Source of the DNA: Taeniopygia guttata
Taxonomy: Eukaryota; Chordata; Aves; Passeriformes; Estrildidae
NCBI RefSeq assembly: GCF_048771995.1
Contig: NC_133026.1
Location: 121,877,501-121,941,500, forward strand
Direction of reading: 5' to 3'
DNA: 64,000 bases
The translations under genes and the position numbers were made by a program. Each line of letters begins with the position of its first letter. The stretch's first letter is position 1. The notes below the pieces were generated by a model that worked only from the letters and a program-made list of their open reading frames with translations, ran no database searches and had not been told where the DNA came from. Positions 14,501-27,900 of the stretch are shown here, piece after piece.

Positions 14501-14950
14501 TTGCATAATATGTTGTTCCACAGAATAAAATATGAAATATTCATTAGGCCAGAGAGGGAGTTAGAATGCCTGGTGGTTAAATCACTCACCAGGGAAATCC
14601 ATCTCCTACTCCTTCCTTCAAGTGAATATGAAAGTAGTTTATACAAAAAGGCTTTAAAAGCAACTAGGATTGTTTTCCCCAAAATCTCCTATAACCTCAT
14701 GGCTAGTGTGCTATCCCAACATGCTCTGACTAGGGCATGGAAGGACACAGTTAAACACAGATCACCTACATCCTTTCATGTAGTTAAAGGAGTCAGATCT
14801 GCCTTAACCAGGCAGCTGGGTTTCATGGAACCAAAACCTCCCTACTGTGTTTATTTTTCAGGAAATTATTGTCTTGGTATAGGTGCCTCACTCAGGAAAG
14901 GGGTTCCAGATGTGACTCCAGAAGAGAAGGAAGAACTTTATGCAGTCTAA
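14501..14950 (+). other. Unassigned 149-codon open frame
   Basis: This is the longest open frame outside PEX2, CR1 and simple repeats. Its product has no signal peptide, repeat or domain that I recognise; its C-terminus is acidic (residues TPEEKEELYAV). A pyrimidine-rich tract ending in CAG lies at about 14510-14522, so an exon is conceivable. In AT-rich DNA of this length, one frame of this size is close to what chance would give. No start context, codon bias or neighbouring exon supports a gene. Confidence 0.15.
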
Positions 14951-16942
14951 ATCCACACTCACTCACTTAAGTCACTCCGTATAACATGGTGTAAGCAGTC
15001 TGTGTATATCCTTAGCAGAAAGTAGAGGGTTCTCCACTCACTTTTAGCTGCTTTGAGTCAACTGCAAAGAACCCAGCTAACTTCATACCTTGAGCTGGGA
15101 AAGAGTATGATGGTAGGATACCAAAAATATTGTAATGATCTACAGTTCAACACCTAAATCCTGTTGCAGATTTAACCTTTGCTAATCTGTGAGGAGGAAA
15201 GATCTTCAGGAGACATATTTAGGTAAACAATGGCCTCAAAAAATTAAATTGATCTCATAATCATCATGCCTCTTGGAATCATAAGCAAGCTTATTGAAGT
15301 GATGGGGAAAATAAGTTTGAAATTGATAAAATTAGGAAGGGAATAATGCTCTTAAAAATTAATCAAAAATTATTTATATCTCAGACAACAGTCAGCACTG
15401 TCAAGTATATGTTTTATGAGTTACTGGTAAATAGCAAGCAATAAAAAAAAACGTTTTTGATTTTGTGTACGGTGTCACAGAGAGGCATTCTCCTGGCATA
15501 TTTATTTTTGCATTTATTCAGGAAATAAAAGAGAAAGTGAAATTGGGGAAATAGCATACACTGGGGAGACAGAATCAGTCAGAATAAATAAATATGCCCA
15601 AAACAATAACAGAAGAAAATGTGGCACCAAATATCACTGATAGACAAAGAATACATTAATTCAGCATTGCAAATTACTTTTGCTTAAGGCAGATGTACTT
15701 GGTATACCCTCTTAATTATTGCTCTTCTCATCAGTTTGCAACTCAAAGCATATTCTCTCAGTAGCAGTTAGGGAATGATATAATTATATGAAACTTTAGG
15801 AACAAGAGAAATTTCCTGAATCAAAATGCTAGAGAAGTTTTTTTTCAAAGTTTTCATTGTAACAGATGCCTTGTTCACTGTCCATCTGGAGAACACATTC
15901 CATATCTTCGAGGCTCAGCAAGCAATCTGCGTCAACAGACACTTGATTTTTTACATCATCTTTTCAACCCACCTTCTCTTTGAATGCTCAGCCTCTTCCC
16001 AGGCATGGAGAAGACTGAATTAGGTGGCTGGTGAATTAAAGGGTTCAGCTTCTTGGCTCCTGTTCATCCACGGAGTGGTTTCCCTTGAGGACATTCTGCT
16101 TATATATAAACGTATGCATCTATAGCTCTAGGGAGATTTCTCTCAGTACCTGACTGGTCCTAGAAGAAGCAGCTGCTGTATGAAGACAGGGAGCAGAAAC
16201 TCTTGCGTGTTTATCTGCTTTTGTGTGTCCAAAGGATTAGAAGTCTATTAAAGTCTGTTTCTCAGACCAGCAGGACAAAGTTTGAGAGTCTATTTGCCAT
16301 CATCACCCAGGGGCCAGGAGTCTAATTCATTCTTTTTTTTTCTCCCTTGACCTTCATGCACTGATGAGCTAGAACACTGTTAAGAATATTTCTGTCTAAA
16401 TCCACCTTTTAGTAAAAAGTCCAGGTTGTTGCAGCAGACCAACCCAAAAGATATGCAGGTTCTTAGAAGTACACTAATGTGAATATCGATCAATATACGT
16501 GGACTGGGAAAAGTTCAAGGCTTTATGAAAGCAGTCACCATAGTGAATTTTTCCTCAGTTTAAGAGTTCATAAGAAGACAAAAGTTTGCTGCCTTTTGGC
16601 CAGTGAGTTTAGGATACAGTCCAGGAAAGAAAAATAGTGAATTGACTTCTCTATTCAGTGTTACAATTAGTTAATTCATCTGGCGACTAGAATAAATACT
16701 CATTAAAGCTGTTAGTACCGTTAAAATCATTAAGATGACTGCAGTATTAAATAAAAATTACTACAGATATGGTACCTTTAATATTTCGGGTAGTCGCTTT
16801 GAAACTGATATTTTCTTATCTGCTGTGTTTTATGGAATGACTAGACCAATGTTCTTCTTAAAGACAAAACAAGAAATAGGGTACTTAGTTTTGAGAGATC
16901 CTGATTTTTTCAGCTTTAAATGGAAGACTACATCTACAGTCA

Positions 16943-16994
16943 GCCATTACAGCCATTTGACATAGGTTGATATTTTATAAGGCAAGTAAATTTT
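16943..16994 (+). repeat. Dispersed direct repeat, copy 2
   Basis: Same orientation as 13895-13946, about 3 kb away, with seven differences over 52 bp. The flanks do not align convincingly, so a large segmental duplication is unlikely. Confidence 0.7.
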
Positions 16995-19900
16995 CCCAGT
17001 TGCATAAGTGATAATAATTTGATTTTTAGAAATAATTAAAATTAAGATAAATATTTCTCAATTCAATCAAAGATGAAAAGAGCTAAAGATTGAGAGAATT
17101 TGCCAGCAAGAAGCCTATTTATTTAGAGTTGGCCTCTGGAATCTTGATTTTTGGTAGAAATTTTTCCAACATGCAAAACATCTTGAAGTGTGTAAGTATG
17201 AGTAACTTTATTCACCTGTCCTAAGTGGAGAAATCTGTCCTAAAACATTAAAAATCTTCCATGTTTCACGGTTTTTTCTTTGGAATACAAGGCAAGATGT
17301 AATTTCTTTCTTTTGCATTAGTATTGATCATCCTTATTTTAGAAGTATATCAGCCTAAGAGAAACTTTATATGAATTTAAGTAGGTCTAAGGTTGGGATA
17401 GTTGCAGAGTTTCTCAAGAACTGGCCAAACAGAATTCAAGCAGAGCCTTGGCCTAGGTATCTACAAATCTCACATATGAAAAATGAAGAAAAGCTGCCTT
17501 TGCTGCTTATAATTCTTTTGTTTATGAGACTATTGCTTTAAAAAATAATTTCTGTATTGTAGTAATGTACGAATTTGTCAAACTATTCACATGTGATGAG
17601 GATGCCATGCTACTGTTGCTTTCCATGGAAGGCAGTTAATTCATAAAGAATTATTTTATTTTATGTCAATGTCAAAGAACAGGTATTACAGCCATTATCA
17701 TCCCAAGTTGGATTCCCGTCCATTCTAAATGGATTTTATAGGAATCTGAAGCTGGCATGTCAATAGTAACCAAGAAGACTGGGGTTGGGGCTGATAATAC
17801 CTGTGAGATGACACATGAATATGGAGGGGACAGTTTCAGTAATATCCATGTTCAGCCTCTTTTTCACAATGGTATGTCAGACTATAAATATATTGGCTGG
17901 CTAATAGGGTGCATTTGGCTCTCCATCAGAAATCCAGTTCTTTTGGAAGCTCATCTCTTCCCTTTCAGGTAGGTGTTAGCCTAAATGAAGAGCACAGAGG
18001 GAAGTCAGGAGGTAGCTCTGATTCATTCAGGATGAGGGAGTGGCCATACAAATGGATGAAGAGAAATCATGATTAAACATATGGAAGGGAAAACAATGGC
18101 AGAATTGAGATTAGGACAAGAGGTCCTAAGTACAGCCAGATCATGTTACAGCAAAATGATTATGATTTCAGGACACCACACCAGAAAGTTTGGTGATCAC
18201 AAGAGGAATTTGGCTGATTTATAAATTAACTGAAAAGAAAAATCAAGTAACTATTCATTTGAAGTGTGCTTTCAATAGAATTCCATGTTCGATTCCAGTT
18301 TCTGACTTGAGAAGGAATATAATGCTGGCTGCTCTAATGGAAGCAATTATTGATAGTGTGGGAATTTGGCTGGGGTAGAAAAGTTGTTGCCTCACTGCAG
18401 CAAATTTCCAGTGAAGGTAATTATTGACTAAGGATTCCAGTTCATGACAAACTGTAAACAGAAATTAGAAGGGAACAGAAGACTGCAAAGAATGTTGGGC
18501 TAATTTTGAGTTAAGATACAGCCTCCTTTTTCATTTTTTCAGTCCTCTTCAGGGGAAGGGGGCCCATGTATCTCAGGAGTGATGCTGAGGCCATGTTAGC
18601 AGGGTGGAGGACTGATGGCAGTTTGCCACCACGTGGTATGGATTACAAAGGAAGTATGACCTGCACTGGACGAGTCATTTCCAGATGGTTCCCAGATGTG
18701 TTATTTATGAAGTCACGGCCTACTTAAACCACATTCCTGGTGTCTTGTCTTCTTTTCCTGCAATGTCCAAGACATTAATGAAGGAACGTATGAGAACCAA
18801 ATAGCAGACCAGTTGTCAAAAACCAAATGGCAATAGAAATCCTTTCCTGTCTCTGGATATATGTAAATACATATTAGATTAACAAAACCAGCTTTAAACA
18901 GCTGATCCCTGAAGAGTCATAGAACTGGCAATAGTGCATTTTAAGGACAGTACTTATCTTGGCCTCATCATTCCCTCGTCAATCTCTACCATAAAACTTA
19001 CCACATACCCTTGATGATTCTCTTCTTATAACTCTTTCCTTCCAAACAGCCCTTAGCTTCCTCAGTGCAGATTAAAAAAATCTTACATATAAAATCTAGG
19101 TCATTCTTTAAAATACCAAGCAAATCTGGATGAGTGCTGTGGTGTTTCAGATGATCTGACAATGTCAAATATAGTTTGTGGGTTGATTGGTTGGTTGGTT
19201 TGTTTGCTTAGATTAGTCGGGTCTGGCAACATGCTGCTGTGACTGACTGATCATGCAAGTTTCTTACCAGAAGGTAATTTATTCAGTTTGTGTAATGCAT
19301 CTGAGGCAATGTAGTAACAGTGCATTAGAACAGAATTTTCTATTGCTTTTGTTGGTGTGGAGTTTTTTGTCTTTTGTTAGAAATGAATGGAATATGATTT
19401 GGGTTTTTTTTTTTTTCCAGTTGCTAGAGTTATGAGAAACAATTCCTGAGTCATTGCCAAGAAGGTAGAAAAGAACACTGCAAACAAAGCTACCGCTTTG
19501 TAACATCCTAGAGACAGAACTGTAGCAATATGACTTGACATACAGAATAACATCAGTTGGCATAAGTTTTATTGATTACTACCTACCATGTGATGGGCCC
19601 TCAGGTTTTAATAAATAAGCTGGGATTCTACTGGTACAAGAAGTAATATAACTATGTTTAAAACAATTCAGAAATATTTATTCTGAATACAGAAAGCTCA
19701 TGACAGATTACTTTGAATACAACATTTTTATGCAGCTATTCAAAACAGACAGCAACCTGTTTGCTTTCTATTCCCAGAAAGTATGGGATATATATTAACA
19801 TTGATTTTTCATTAAAGTGAGCTGTGTTTCTTTCTCAATTTATTCCCTTGGTGAGCAGCTTTCTTAGGGGGAGGCTAGTGTAAATGAAATCTGAATATGT

Positions 19901-21313
19901 CCATAATATGAAATAGTGCTGCAAATATATTTAGGGTCAATGGGATTTTTCCATTTATGTAGTATTCTACTTTAATGTAGGTACCAAGGAAAATGAATCT
20001 CCTATAATCCATTTCAGACAAATACAGAACAGCAAAAAAGGATGTGTGCATCACATTTTGTATAAGTACAAGCACTCAATGATAAAGTGATTGGTCATCT
20101 TCATTATGAAAAAATATTTTACAGCATTCATCTGACTGTTAGAAGGAGAGAAAAAAATATGGTTGTTATTACAGAAAAACTCTGGAATTGGTTCGTTTCT
20201 TGTTAGAAGGATTACCCTTTGTTAATACTATATGAAGTTAATACTAGGGAAGGGAACAGTGATACACAGGTATCTGTGTTTAGGCTGAGGGCATGTAGTA
20301 TTTTATGCATACGTTAAGAGGACATACAGCTCACAGATTAGGTTGACAAAGAAGTGAGGGAGTAATTTATTGAAACCAAACCAAATTAATTACCTGGCTT
20401 TTACCATTATTTAAAATTCAACCTTATTGCACTGATATGTAAGCCAGGTTAAAATAATTTTGAAGTAATAATGACTGGCAGAAAAGAGCACATCAGTTGC
20501 ATCAAAACTCCCACAAGTGGAAGTTAATTGAACAATGCATTAATATAGTCTAGTTATTCCAGATATTTTTAGACATTAAATTAATACAAATTTACATTTC
20601 ATATTAGTGGACCAAATTAGTTTATACTGTCATAATCTTATCTTTCCTGATTTCCAGTTAAAACTTGATTCCAGTACAAATTCATCATTATTGTTAACTG
20701 TACAGTAAGTGCAATAGATTTGATCAGTGTTTGATTCATCCCAATACATTTTTATGAGGAGAGTACAACAATTTTTTTTCCATATTTAATATATGTTCTA
20801 CTAGGACTGGTTCCGGAGGAAGTGATTTATAAATTATCTTCCATTTCAGTTGTGTAAAAAAAATATTAATATCAGAAAGCACAGTTCTAGTCCAAACTTT
20901 TTGTTCTTAAGCCCTCAATACCTGATGATGAAATATCTCTACTGTTTCTGCACATTATGTAGAGATACCAGCAAGGATAGTGAATTTGGCGTATTATGTG
21001 TTAATACATATGAGCTGGCAACAGGTAATGAACTAACAGCTAACTCAGTCTTTCCTTTACATCTTCCTTTGCCATTGCAATATGATCTAGACTGAATTTG
21101 CCACTTACTTAAGATTTTCTGTTCCTCCTTACACAGTCTAAGGTTCACTTTGGTTTCTGAATAATCACACCAGCCAATATGCCTGAATTGCTGGGAACTC
21201 GGAGCAACAGCTCCTGTTAATGGGAGCACAAAAGAGATAGTCAAAGATGGACAGAAAGAGGGAAAGAGACTGGACAATGAAAGAAGATCACTCAGAACAT
21301 TAACATGAAATTA

Positions 21314-22174
21314 TCTGGATGGTGGGACAAGTTTGCTGAAGACACAAAAAGTAAGGAGTGGTTGGTTTGTCAAAGGATTGTGCAGGGCTGTCAGGAATCC
21401 CATGAAGTTCAAAAAGGGGAAGCAAAAAGCCCTGCCAAGCAACAACCCCATGACCTGGTATCTCCTGGGTGCCAGCCACCTTGACAGCAGCTTTGCAGAA
21501 GAGGACCTCAGACTCCTGTAATATGCCCTGGCAGCAAAGAAGGCTAATGGTATCCTGGGCTGCATTAGGAGGAATGTTGTCAGTAGGCCAAGAGATGTGA
21601 TTCTTCCCTTTCCCTCAACATTGGTGAGGCCTTTGGTTTTCTGGTTTGTGCCTCGTTTTGGGGTGTAGCTCAGAGTACTCTGCCTAGTTTTTGGTGCCCT
21701 AGTACAGGCAAGACATGGGGATATTGGTGAGAGTCCAATAAAAGGCCAGAAAGATGACAAGAGGCTGCACCTCTCCTCTGAGGAAGGGCTGAGAGAGCTG
21801 GGACTGTCAGCCTAGTAGAAGTCTCAGGTGGCCTTAGGAATATCTGTAAATACCTGAAGGGGTGATACAAAAAGGACAGCTGGGGTCTTTTCAGTGCTGC
21901 CCCGTGACACGACCAGAGGCAAAGGGCACAGACAGAAATGCAGAAAGCTCAGAAAGCTCTGCCTGAACATCAGAAAACACTTTTTCATTAGGAGTGTGAC
22001 TGAGCAGGGGCACAGGTTGCCCAGGGAGGCTGTGGCATCTTTCTCCTCACAGATTTTCAAAACCCATCTTGCAAAACAGTCTTTAGGAAGCCCTGCTTGA
22101 ACAGAGGGCTTGGACCAGACGGCTTCCAGAGGTCTTTTCCATCCTCAGCTGGAGGCTGCTTCATGATTCTGTAA
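21314..22174 (+). mobile_element. CR1 LINE, 3' part (ORF2 C-terminus and 3' end)
   Basis: The copy starts within ORF2 and runs to the 3' terminus, which ends in cttccagaggtcttttcc followed by tcatgattctgtaac. Recognisable CR1 ORF2 C-terminal pieces are HLDSSFAEEDLRLL near 21460-21520 and LNIRKHFF...RLPREAV near 21960-22035. They fall in different frames and are interrupted by stops and indels, so the copy is non-functional. Its text is of the CR1 type whose tail reads 'gaggtcccttccaacctc'. A 16-bp or so gap near its 5' edge removes part of the 'accctcagcaag' region. The moderate divergence suggests an insertion that is not recent. Confidence 0.92.
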
Positions 22175-24479
22175 CCGTGAGAGAAAGAAATTCACTATAC
22201 TGAAAGTACATTAATTAGACTAAAAACAACGCTATTATATATTATTCTAGATCAAAATTATCAAACTTTGACCATTTTTTTTCAATGTTCTTTAAAACCT
22301 ATCTCTATAAATAAAATTTCTTACTTCATATGACAAACAAAATCCTTCACTGTTGTATAGTCTATGGAAGATTTTTTTCTCTATATAGGATCCAAAAGCA
22401 TGACCATGAATAACCAGCTTCTCACTAGTTTCATTAACATTTGAAACTTTGGTTTGTTAAGTTTTCATCTGTATTTTCTGAAACCTAGGAAAAAAAATTA
22501 AAATTACAAAATGGCAACATTTACCATGCCAAATGATTTTTAAAAGTACCCAACTCACACAGATTTCTAATTTAGATGCTTTTATCATCCTTGGGTTTTA
22601 AATGTTGGGCTGTAATATTGACAAGATAATTTGAAGAGCATTACTCATGCCATTTAGTTTAAGTCTTCACTGTTTCTTATTTCCTTTTGGAAGTTTTTAA
22701 AACAGAGATGATTACCCAAAGAACAAGTCAGATCCTTTATCACAGTGAAAATTACCAGTAATAGATTAAATTTATAGATATTACGAAAACATTATTTTAA
22801 AGTTACACTTACAAGAGTGTTTGTTGCTTTACATAGTGGTTTTTAAGGATTTCATATCGTTTCTATTATTAATGCATGTTGTTTGACTGGGGAATCGAAA
22901 GAAAGGTTGAAATCTGAGACAATATTAAAATACTTTAGAAACTTTAAAGCATTATAATAGCTGTTTCAATAAAACTACTTCAAATATTTCTTCAAGAAGG
23001 AAACAATTTGGAGTTCAAGTTCAGCAGCATAATAACTGAAAATGTATAACAGTACACTTATTCCCATCACTAAACTATAGATTACGGTCTTTTTCAGTTG
23101 TTGCCATTATAAATCCCTGTTCCCAGGGGTGCTAAGCTATCATAAAAATTTGCTTTGGGCAATGCTTTGAGATAAGTTCTTCAAAAAATGCATAGGGGAT
23201 TGGCTTGCAACTCCCACTTGTGTTAATAGGAGTTATCAAGGCAAATCTCTCATGTATTCATGGGAGAAAAAGCTCTAGAGTATAAAAAACTTTCGGCCTG
23301 AGGATTATTTGTTTTTGATATATATCCCGATAAAAATATGCTTTAAAACAAAACACTTCCAGCTAGCTATCTCAGTTATATGCTGGGTCTGTTAACAGTC
23401 AGTAGACTTTGTTAAATTAAAATTCCACTAATGAAGCTTGCAACATAAATTATTTCCTAAAAGTTTGTGGAAGAAAGAATGGCAGTTTGGCTGAAGAAAT
23501 AAGTTTTCAAGACAATAATATATAATTGACTGCACAGAAACATTATATACTAAGCTTTATGCTATTTCCTATCTAATCCAAAATGCTGTTAGAACTTCAC
23601 TTGGATTCACATCCTGTTTTTTAGGAGCTGGTGATATAGATTGGTGTGGTTGATCTGAGTGTAAGTATCCCTTAACTTCTACATGCAACTTCACATTTTC
23701 CACTTTGATGTAGGTAACAGCGGTATATCAGCTCATCTTCTCTCTTCTGGGAGAAATTCCATTCCCTCAATTCCAACAGCTCACATTTCATACAGTCCAT
23801 CCATGAATCAGGTCATGGATTTACTATAAATGAGTGTGCTGATAAAAAAACTTGACACACTTCATCTTCTAAAAAAATCTGGCTATGGCTATGTTTCTCA
23901 TGTCTGCATTCCCCAACTAGCTAGGCAGTAAAATATACCAGAAACTTCCACTGAGAACCATAACTTTCAGTTCTCCGAGGTTTTTCTAATCATTTACATT
24001 AAACATGCAAGTGCCTGAATATTGCAAAAGAAGAAACACTACACAGAAATATCAAGGTCATCAATTTCAGCCATTTTGGAAAGTAGCTTAATTTAATGCA
24101 TTCTGAATCATTCCTTGAAGGAACTCTTTTTTCACAAACTGTTATGAGATCGCAGGGAAAAGAAAAATTAACCTTACAGAGTAAGGACCACCTTTGTAAG
24201 CACCACTTTTCTGCCTACACATTCTGCATTCTTTTTCTGAGGCAAGGATTTCTGTAAGAGTATGCTTATGTCAGAGGTTGACTACATCAGCTCGAAATAC
24301 TTCTTCAACACAATTACAAGACTATAAAGTCATCTCATGAACAATTCTGAAAATGGGCAATTCTGCATATAATAGGTAAGGCTAAACATACTCTTCCTTT
24401 TCTGTAGGCAGATATTACAGGTCCACTTCTTTTTGCTTCTTTTCATTTATATACATCTTTCTGGTAAACAGATGGCAGA
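22175..24479. other. Intergenic DNA without recognised features
   Basis: AT-rich spacer. I see no open frame of interest, no repeat family and no RNA gene. Confidence 0.55.
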
Positions 24480-24960
24480 AACTTTAAATAGTACTTGAGG
24501 TGAGATCTCACCAATGTCTTCTACAACAGAAATCCTACTTTCCTCTCTGTACTGCAGATATCTCATTTGCCACAATCTCAGATCATATTTTTCATTTCAA
24601 TAGTTCCTTCACATTGCTTGTTCATGTATTTTATGTGACTGATTAATAGTACCAAACGTTATCTTCTTCCTCTATTATTTCCACTCTGTAAACAGCAAAG
24701 TCTTGCTATTTGTCCCAAACCCCACACCATACTGTTGTATGTCATCCCATCTCTTTTACTTCAATGTTCAGTTGTCAATTTTGCTCTGATAGTCTGGACC
24801 TCTCCTGTATTAATTTAATATCACTGAAACTACTTTTCCCACTAATAGTTTCCCTGAGCAGTATCACCTGCACTCCTTTCTTACCCATATTACAATTCTT
24901 TCACCAGTTTACCTTCATTAACTCAATAAGCAACTTCCTCCAGGAATTACTTTGCAGTAA
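24480..24960 (-). mobile_element. Probable ancient CR1 relic
   Basis: On the plus strand, gaggtgagatctcaccaatg and the following text resemble the reverse complement of the CR1 ORF2 3' region ('gtactcgaggtgtggcctcaccagtg' in younger copies). The later pyrimidine-rich part keeps the general pattern of old minus-strand CR1. Divergence is high and the right boundary is uncertain. The 92-codon open frame at 24710-24988 lies inside it and is not thought to be a gene. Confidence 0.45.
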
Positions 24961-27900
24961 ATCTGATGTCCAGCTATATTTTAGCTAGTACATTTTTTTT
25001 TTTGCCTAGAAAACCCTTTAATTTAGCCAAGAGAGGTACAATTACCCTGCATGATTGGATTTTGCTGAACTTAGAATTTTTTTCTTTCTGATTTATATAA
25101 TGAATTATACTATGATCCATATTTGTTCTAAAATCTCCATGAGGTAGGATTACTATGTCAGTAATTACCCAGATCACATATCTCCCTTCCTTAAATATGT
25201 GCAACATGTTTGTTTTCCTGCAACAAATACAATATGATCTGCAGTCTGATGGACGTCTTAAAAATACTTGCTACTAAGTCAATTTTCTGTGAGGAAATCA
25301 TGAGTTGAAATATGAAAACAGAACTTAAAAAACATTTTTTGTGATAATGTGGAAAATATGCTTAAATAATCAGTGGAAGGTTATCAAATTGCATTTTGCT
25401 GATCTCTTTGGTTTGCAATGGGTAACATCTAAAAAATAAATAAATAAGTCATGAATATTTATAATCTGCCTACTTTTAATATAGTCCATCAAATTTAAAT
25501 GAGACAAAGGATTAAAGCTACAATTTAGGAGCTTAAAACTAGAAGGGCTTATTTTTAACCTTAGGACAGCCCAGCATTTAAAAGACCAATTGGAACTGGG
25601 AATGAAAATGAACTCTTAATTTTATTAATCTCCTTACACTGTTGTGCATTGTTCTGAGTTGCCAAAATATGCATAGCTTCTGAACAGCCTGACACTTTGC
25701 TTTGCATTTCATGCTATATTTTAAGAAATATGTATAATATATCACTTGTTAATGGTTTCTGTGGGAGGAGATGAGTAATTAAACACTTGTGAAATTGGGG
25801 CAGGGTACGTTTTTATAACTGATAACATAAGCTCACAGGATGGCTGCAGTTTGACAAAGGGCTTAGCTTGCTCTGTTCTATAAATAAGCACAGGAAATTA
25901 GATTAAAATTTTAAAATTAGATTGCCAAGATTTTCAAAAGTGACCATAGGATTTGTGTGTCTTGTTTTGGGACCCCCTGCCACCACAAAGTACTTTTCAA
26001 AATCCTCATGTCTGACACCTTTTGAAAATATTCAATTTTTAGAAATATTTTGTTTCTTCAGCCTTAAAAAAATATGAAATAATATTTTTTTGAGAAGGAT
26101 TTAGCTAGACTTGGAAAAAAACCAAAAAACCGAGAGCAAGCAGGATTACTCTTATAATTGAGTTGTTTTGTTAGACATAGTGTTATATATAGCACATTAT
26201 GGAATGTAAATTTTCTTTATAAGGATGAATTGTAGTCACACAAATCCTTTTGTATGGGTTTTTTAGTACAGAGTATTTTTTTGTAATATTAATAGGCAGA
26301 AGATAATCCTTACAGTACCTCCCTCTTCACTATTGCTTTGAAATTTCTTTTAGAAATTTAGTAAATGTGTATGTTTCATTGGTTTTCTTTCCTAAATATT
26401 GGTAGAATATGAGACAATGCAATTTACAGTCTTGGAGAATATATCTGGGTTTTGTAAATAAACCAGTCACGTTGTTTACGGCTTAGATACTTGAATTTCA
26501 GGCAGAGGAGGGAGGAATGGAGACATTTTTCCTCCTCTGGTGTTTTAAAAAGGTGTCTGATACCTGACAGCAGATATCTACTCAAAACTGCTAGCACACT
26601 AAAGCAGGCTTGTAACTACAGTTTACGACTGTGTTGTGAAATTCAAAGGTACTCTCCAAGGCCCTTGGAAAGCTCCAACTGTACTTGGATTTGGTGTTGT
26701 TATAGAACCTGAACACTCCACTCCATCTGGCCACTGTTTGGGTTCCAACAAGAGAAAAGTGGAGGCCAAAAAAAACCCTGGTGTGGATGATGCAGCTAAC
26801 GTGGACATTTTCAAAGAACACCTTACATTGACGTGTGGACTATATTTACTACAACAGACCAAATTTTTAGAAAAGCCTGGAAAATGGTCTATACAGTTTT
26901 CTCTTTTGCAGAATGAGAGTTGGGGAGATCCTGGGCATGTATCTGTGTTGCACTTTTAGAAGAGAATGAAATGCATACCCCCGAGAATGAAACTTATTTC
27001 TGCTTTTCTTAAATTTTGAAGGAGCTTTTCACTCAGTACTATTTCATTAGTTTAGTTGTTTATGAAACAAAACAGTAAAAAGAGTGTTGAGGATAGGAAA
27101 AGTTCTAATATGTGCTACAAATGAGCTGAGCATAAATTAATGTTAGTAACATAGAACAGATATAAAGCAAAAACAGGGAAAAGGGTTGAACATAAGGCTT
27201 GATTTTTCTTCTGCTGCTGTTTGAACCATTCCTACTGTCATTACCATTTCAAAAGCAGGTCCTTACAGAACTGCAACACCTAAAACCTTATCTATTACCT
27301 GCATTTGAACATTGTACAGGGAAGACAGCTACATGTACAAATAATTAATATAAGAGGAATCTTAAAATCCATATCAAGAAGATTGCCAACTGTGTAAAAA
27401 CAGATATTGAATATACCAGTGTCTATTCTCCAGTTCTCCTCAACTTCCTTGAATTTTAAGCCTGTGTTAAAGGATTTGGGACACTTGAACAAAAAAGATA
27501 AATGGACAATTATTGCAGTTGTATTTGGAAACAATTTAGGTGAGCCAACTGGTGAGTATGGTTTTTGCTGTTCTGGTCGTATGGAGGGCAGGAACAAACA
27601 ACATTTGTGAATAACCATGAAAATATTTAAGTTTTGTTAAAAAAAAATAATAATAAAGGAAATGCTACATGTCCTTGGAAACATCCTTTCAATTTTAACC
27701 CACTACATTAAATCAGTCTGAGAGATTATGCGAGGTAGGTTTGTCACCAAGAGTAAAGTGTGTCCTGAAGTGGCAACTCTTTCTTTTCTTTCTCTCTTCT
27801 GTCTTAACAGACAGATATATAAATTACAAATCACAGTACTAAAATTAAATGTCCAAACAGCACCTGGCATGAGGCTACATGCTGTCTAATTCCACCCTTG

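Larger units (their letters stand above)
7739..21313. other. Long intergenic stretch
   Basis: AT-rich DNA with no supported gene. It holds a purine-rich low-complexity tract (about 10141-10200), a 15-bp tandem duplication (12076-12105), a dispersed direct repeat (13895-13946 and 16943-16994) and one 149-codon open frame (14501-14950) of unknown meaning. The other open frames are 60-95 codons long and unconvincing. Confidence 0.5.

Noticed and set aside
18280-18300. A gttcgattcc motif resembling a tRNA T-loop (B box)
   Set aside because: No matching A box, acceptor stem or anticodon arm could be placed upstream.
21311-21760. 149-codon minus-strand open frame
   Set aside because: It lies antisense to a CR1 copy whose coding text reads on the plus strand.
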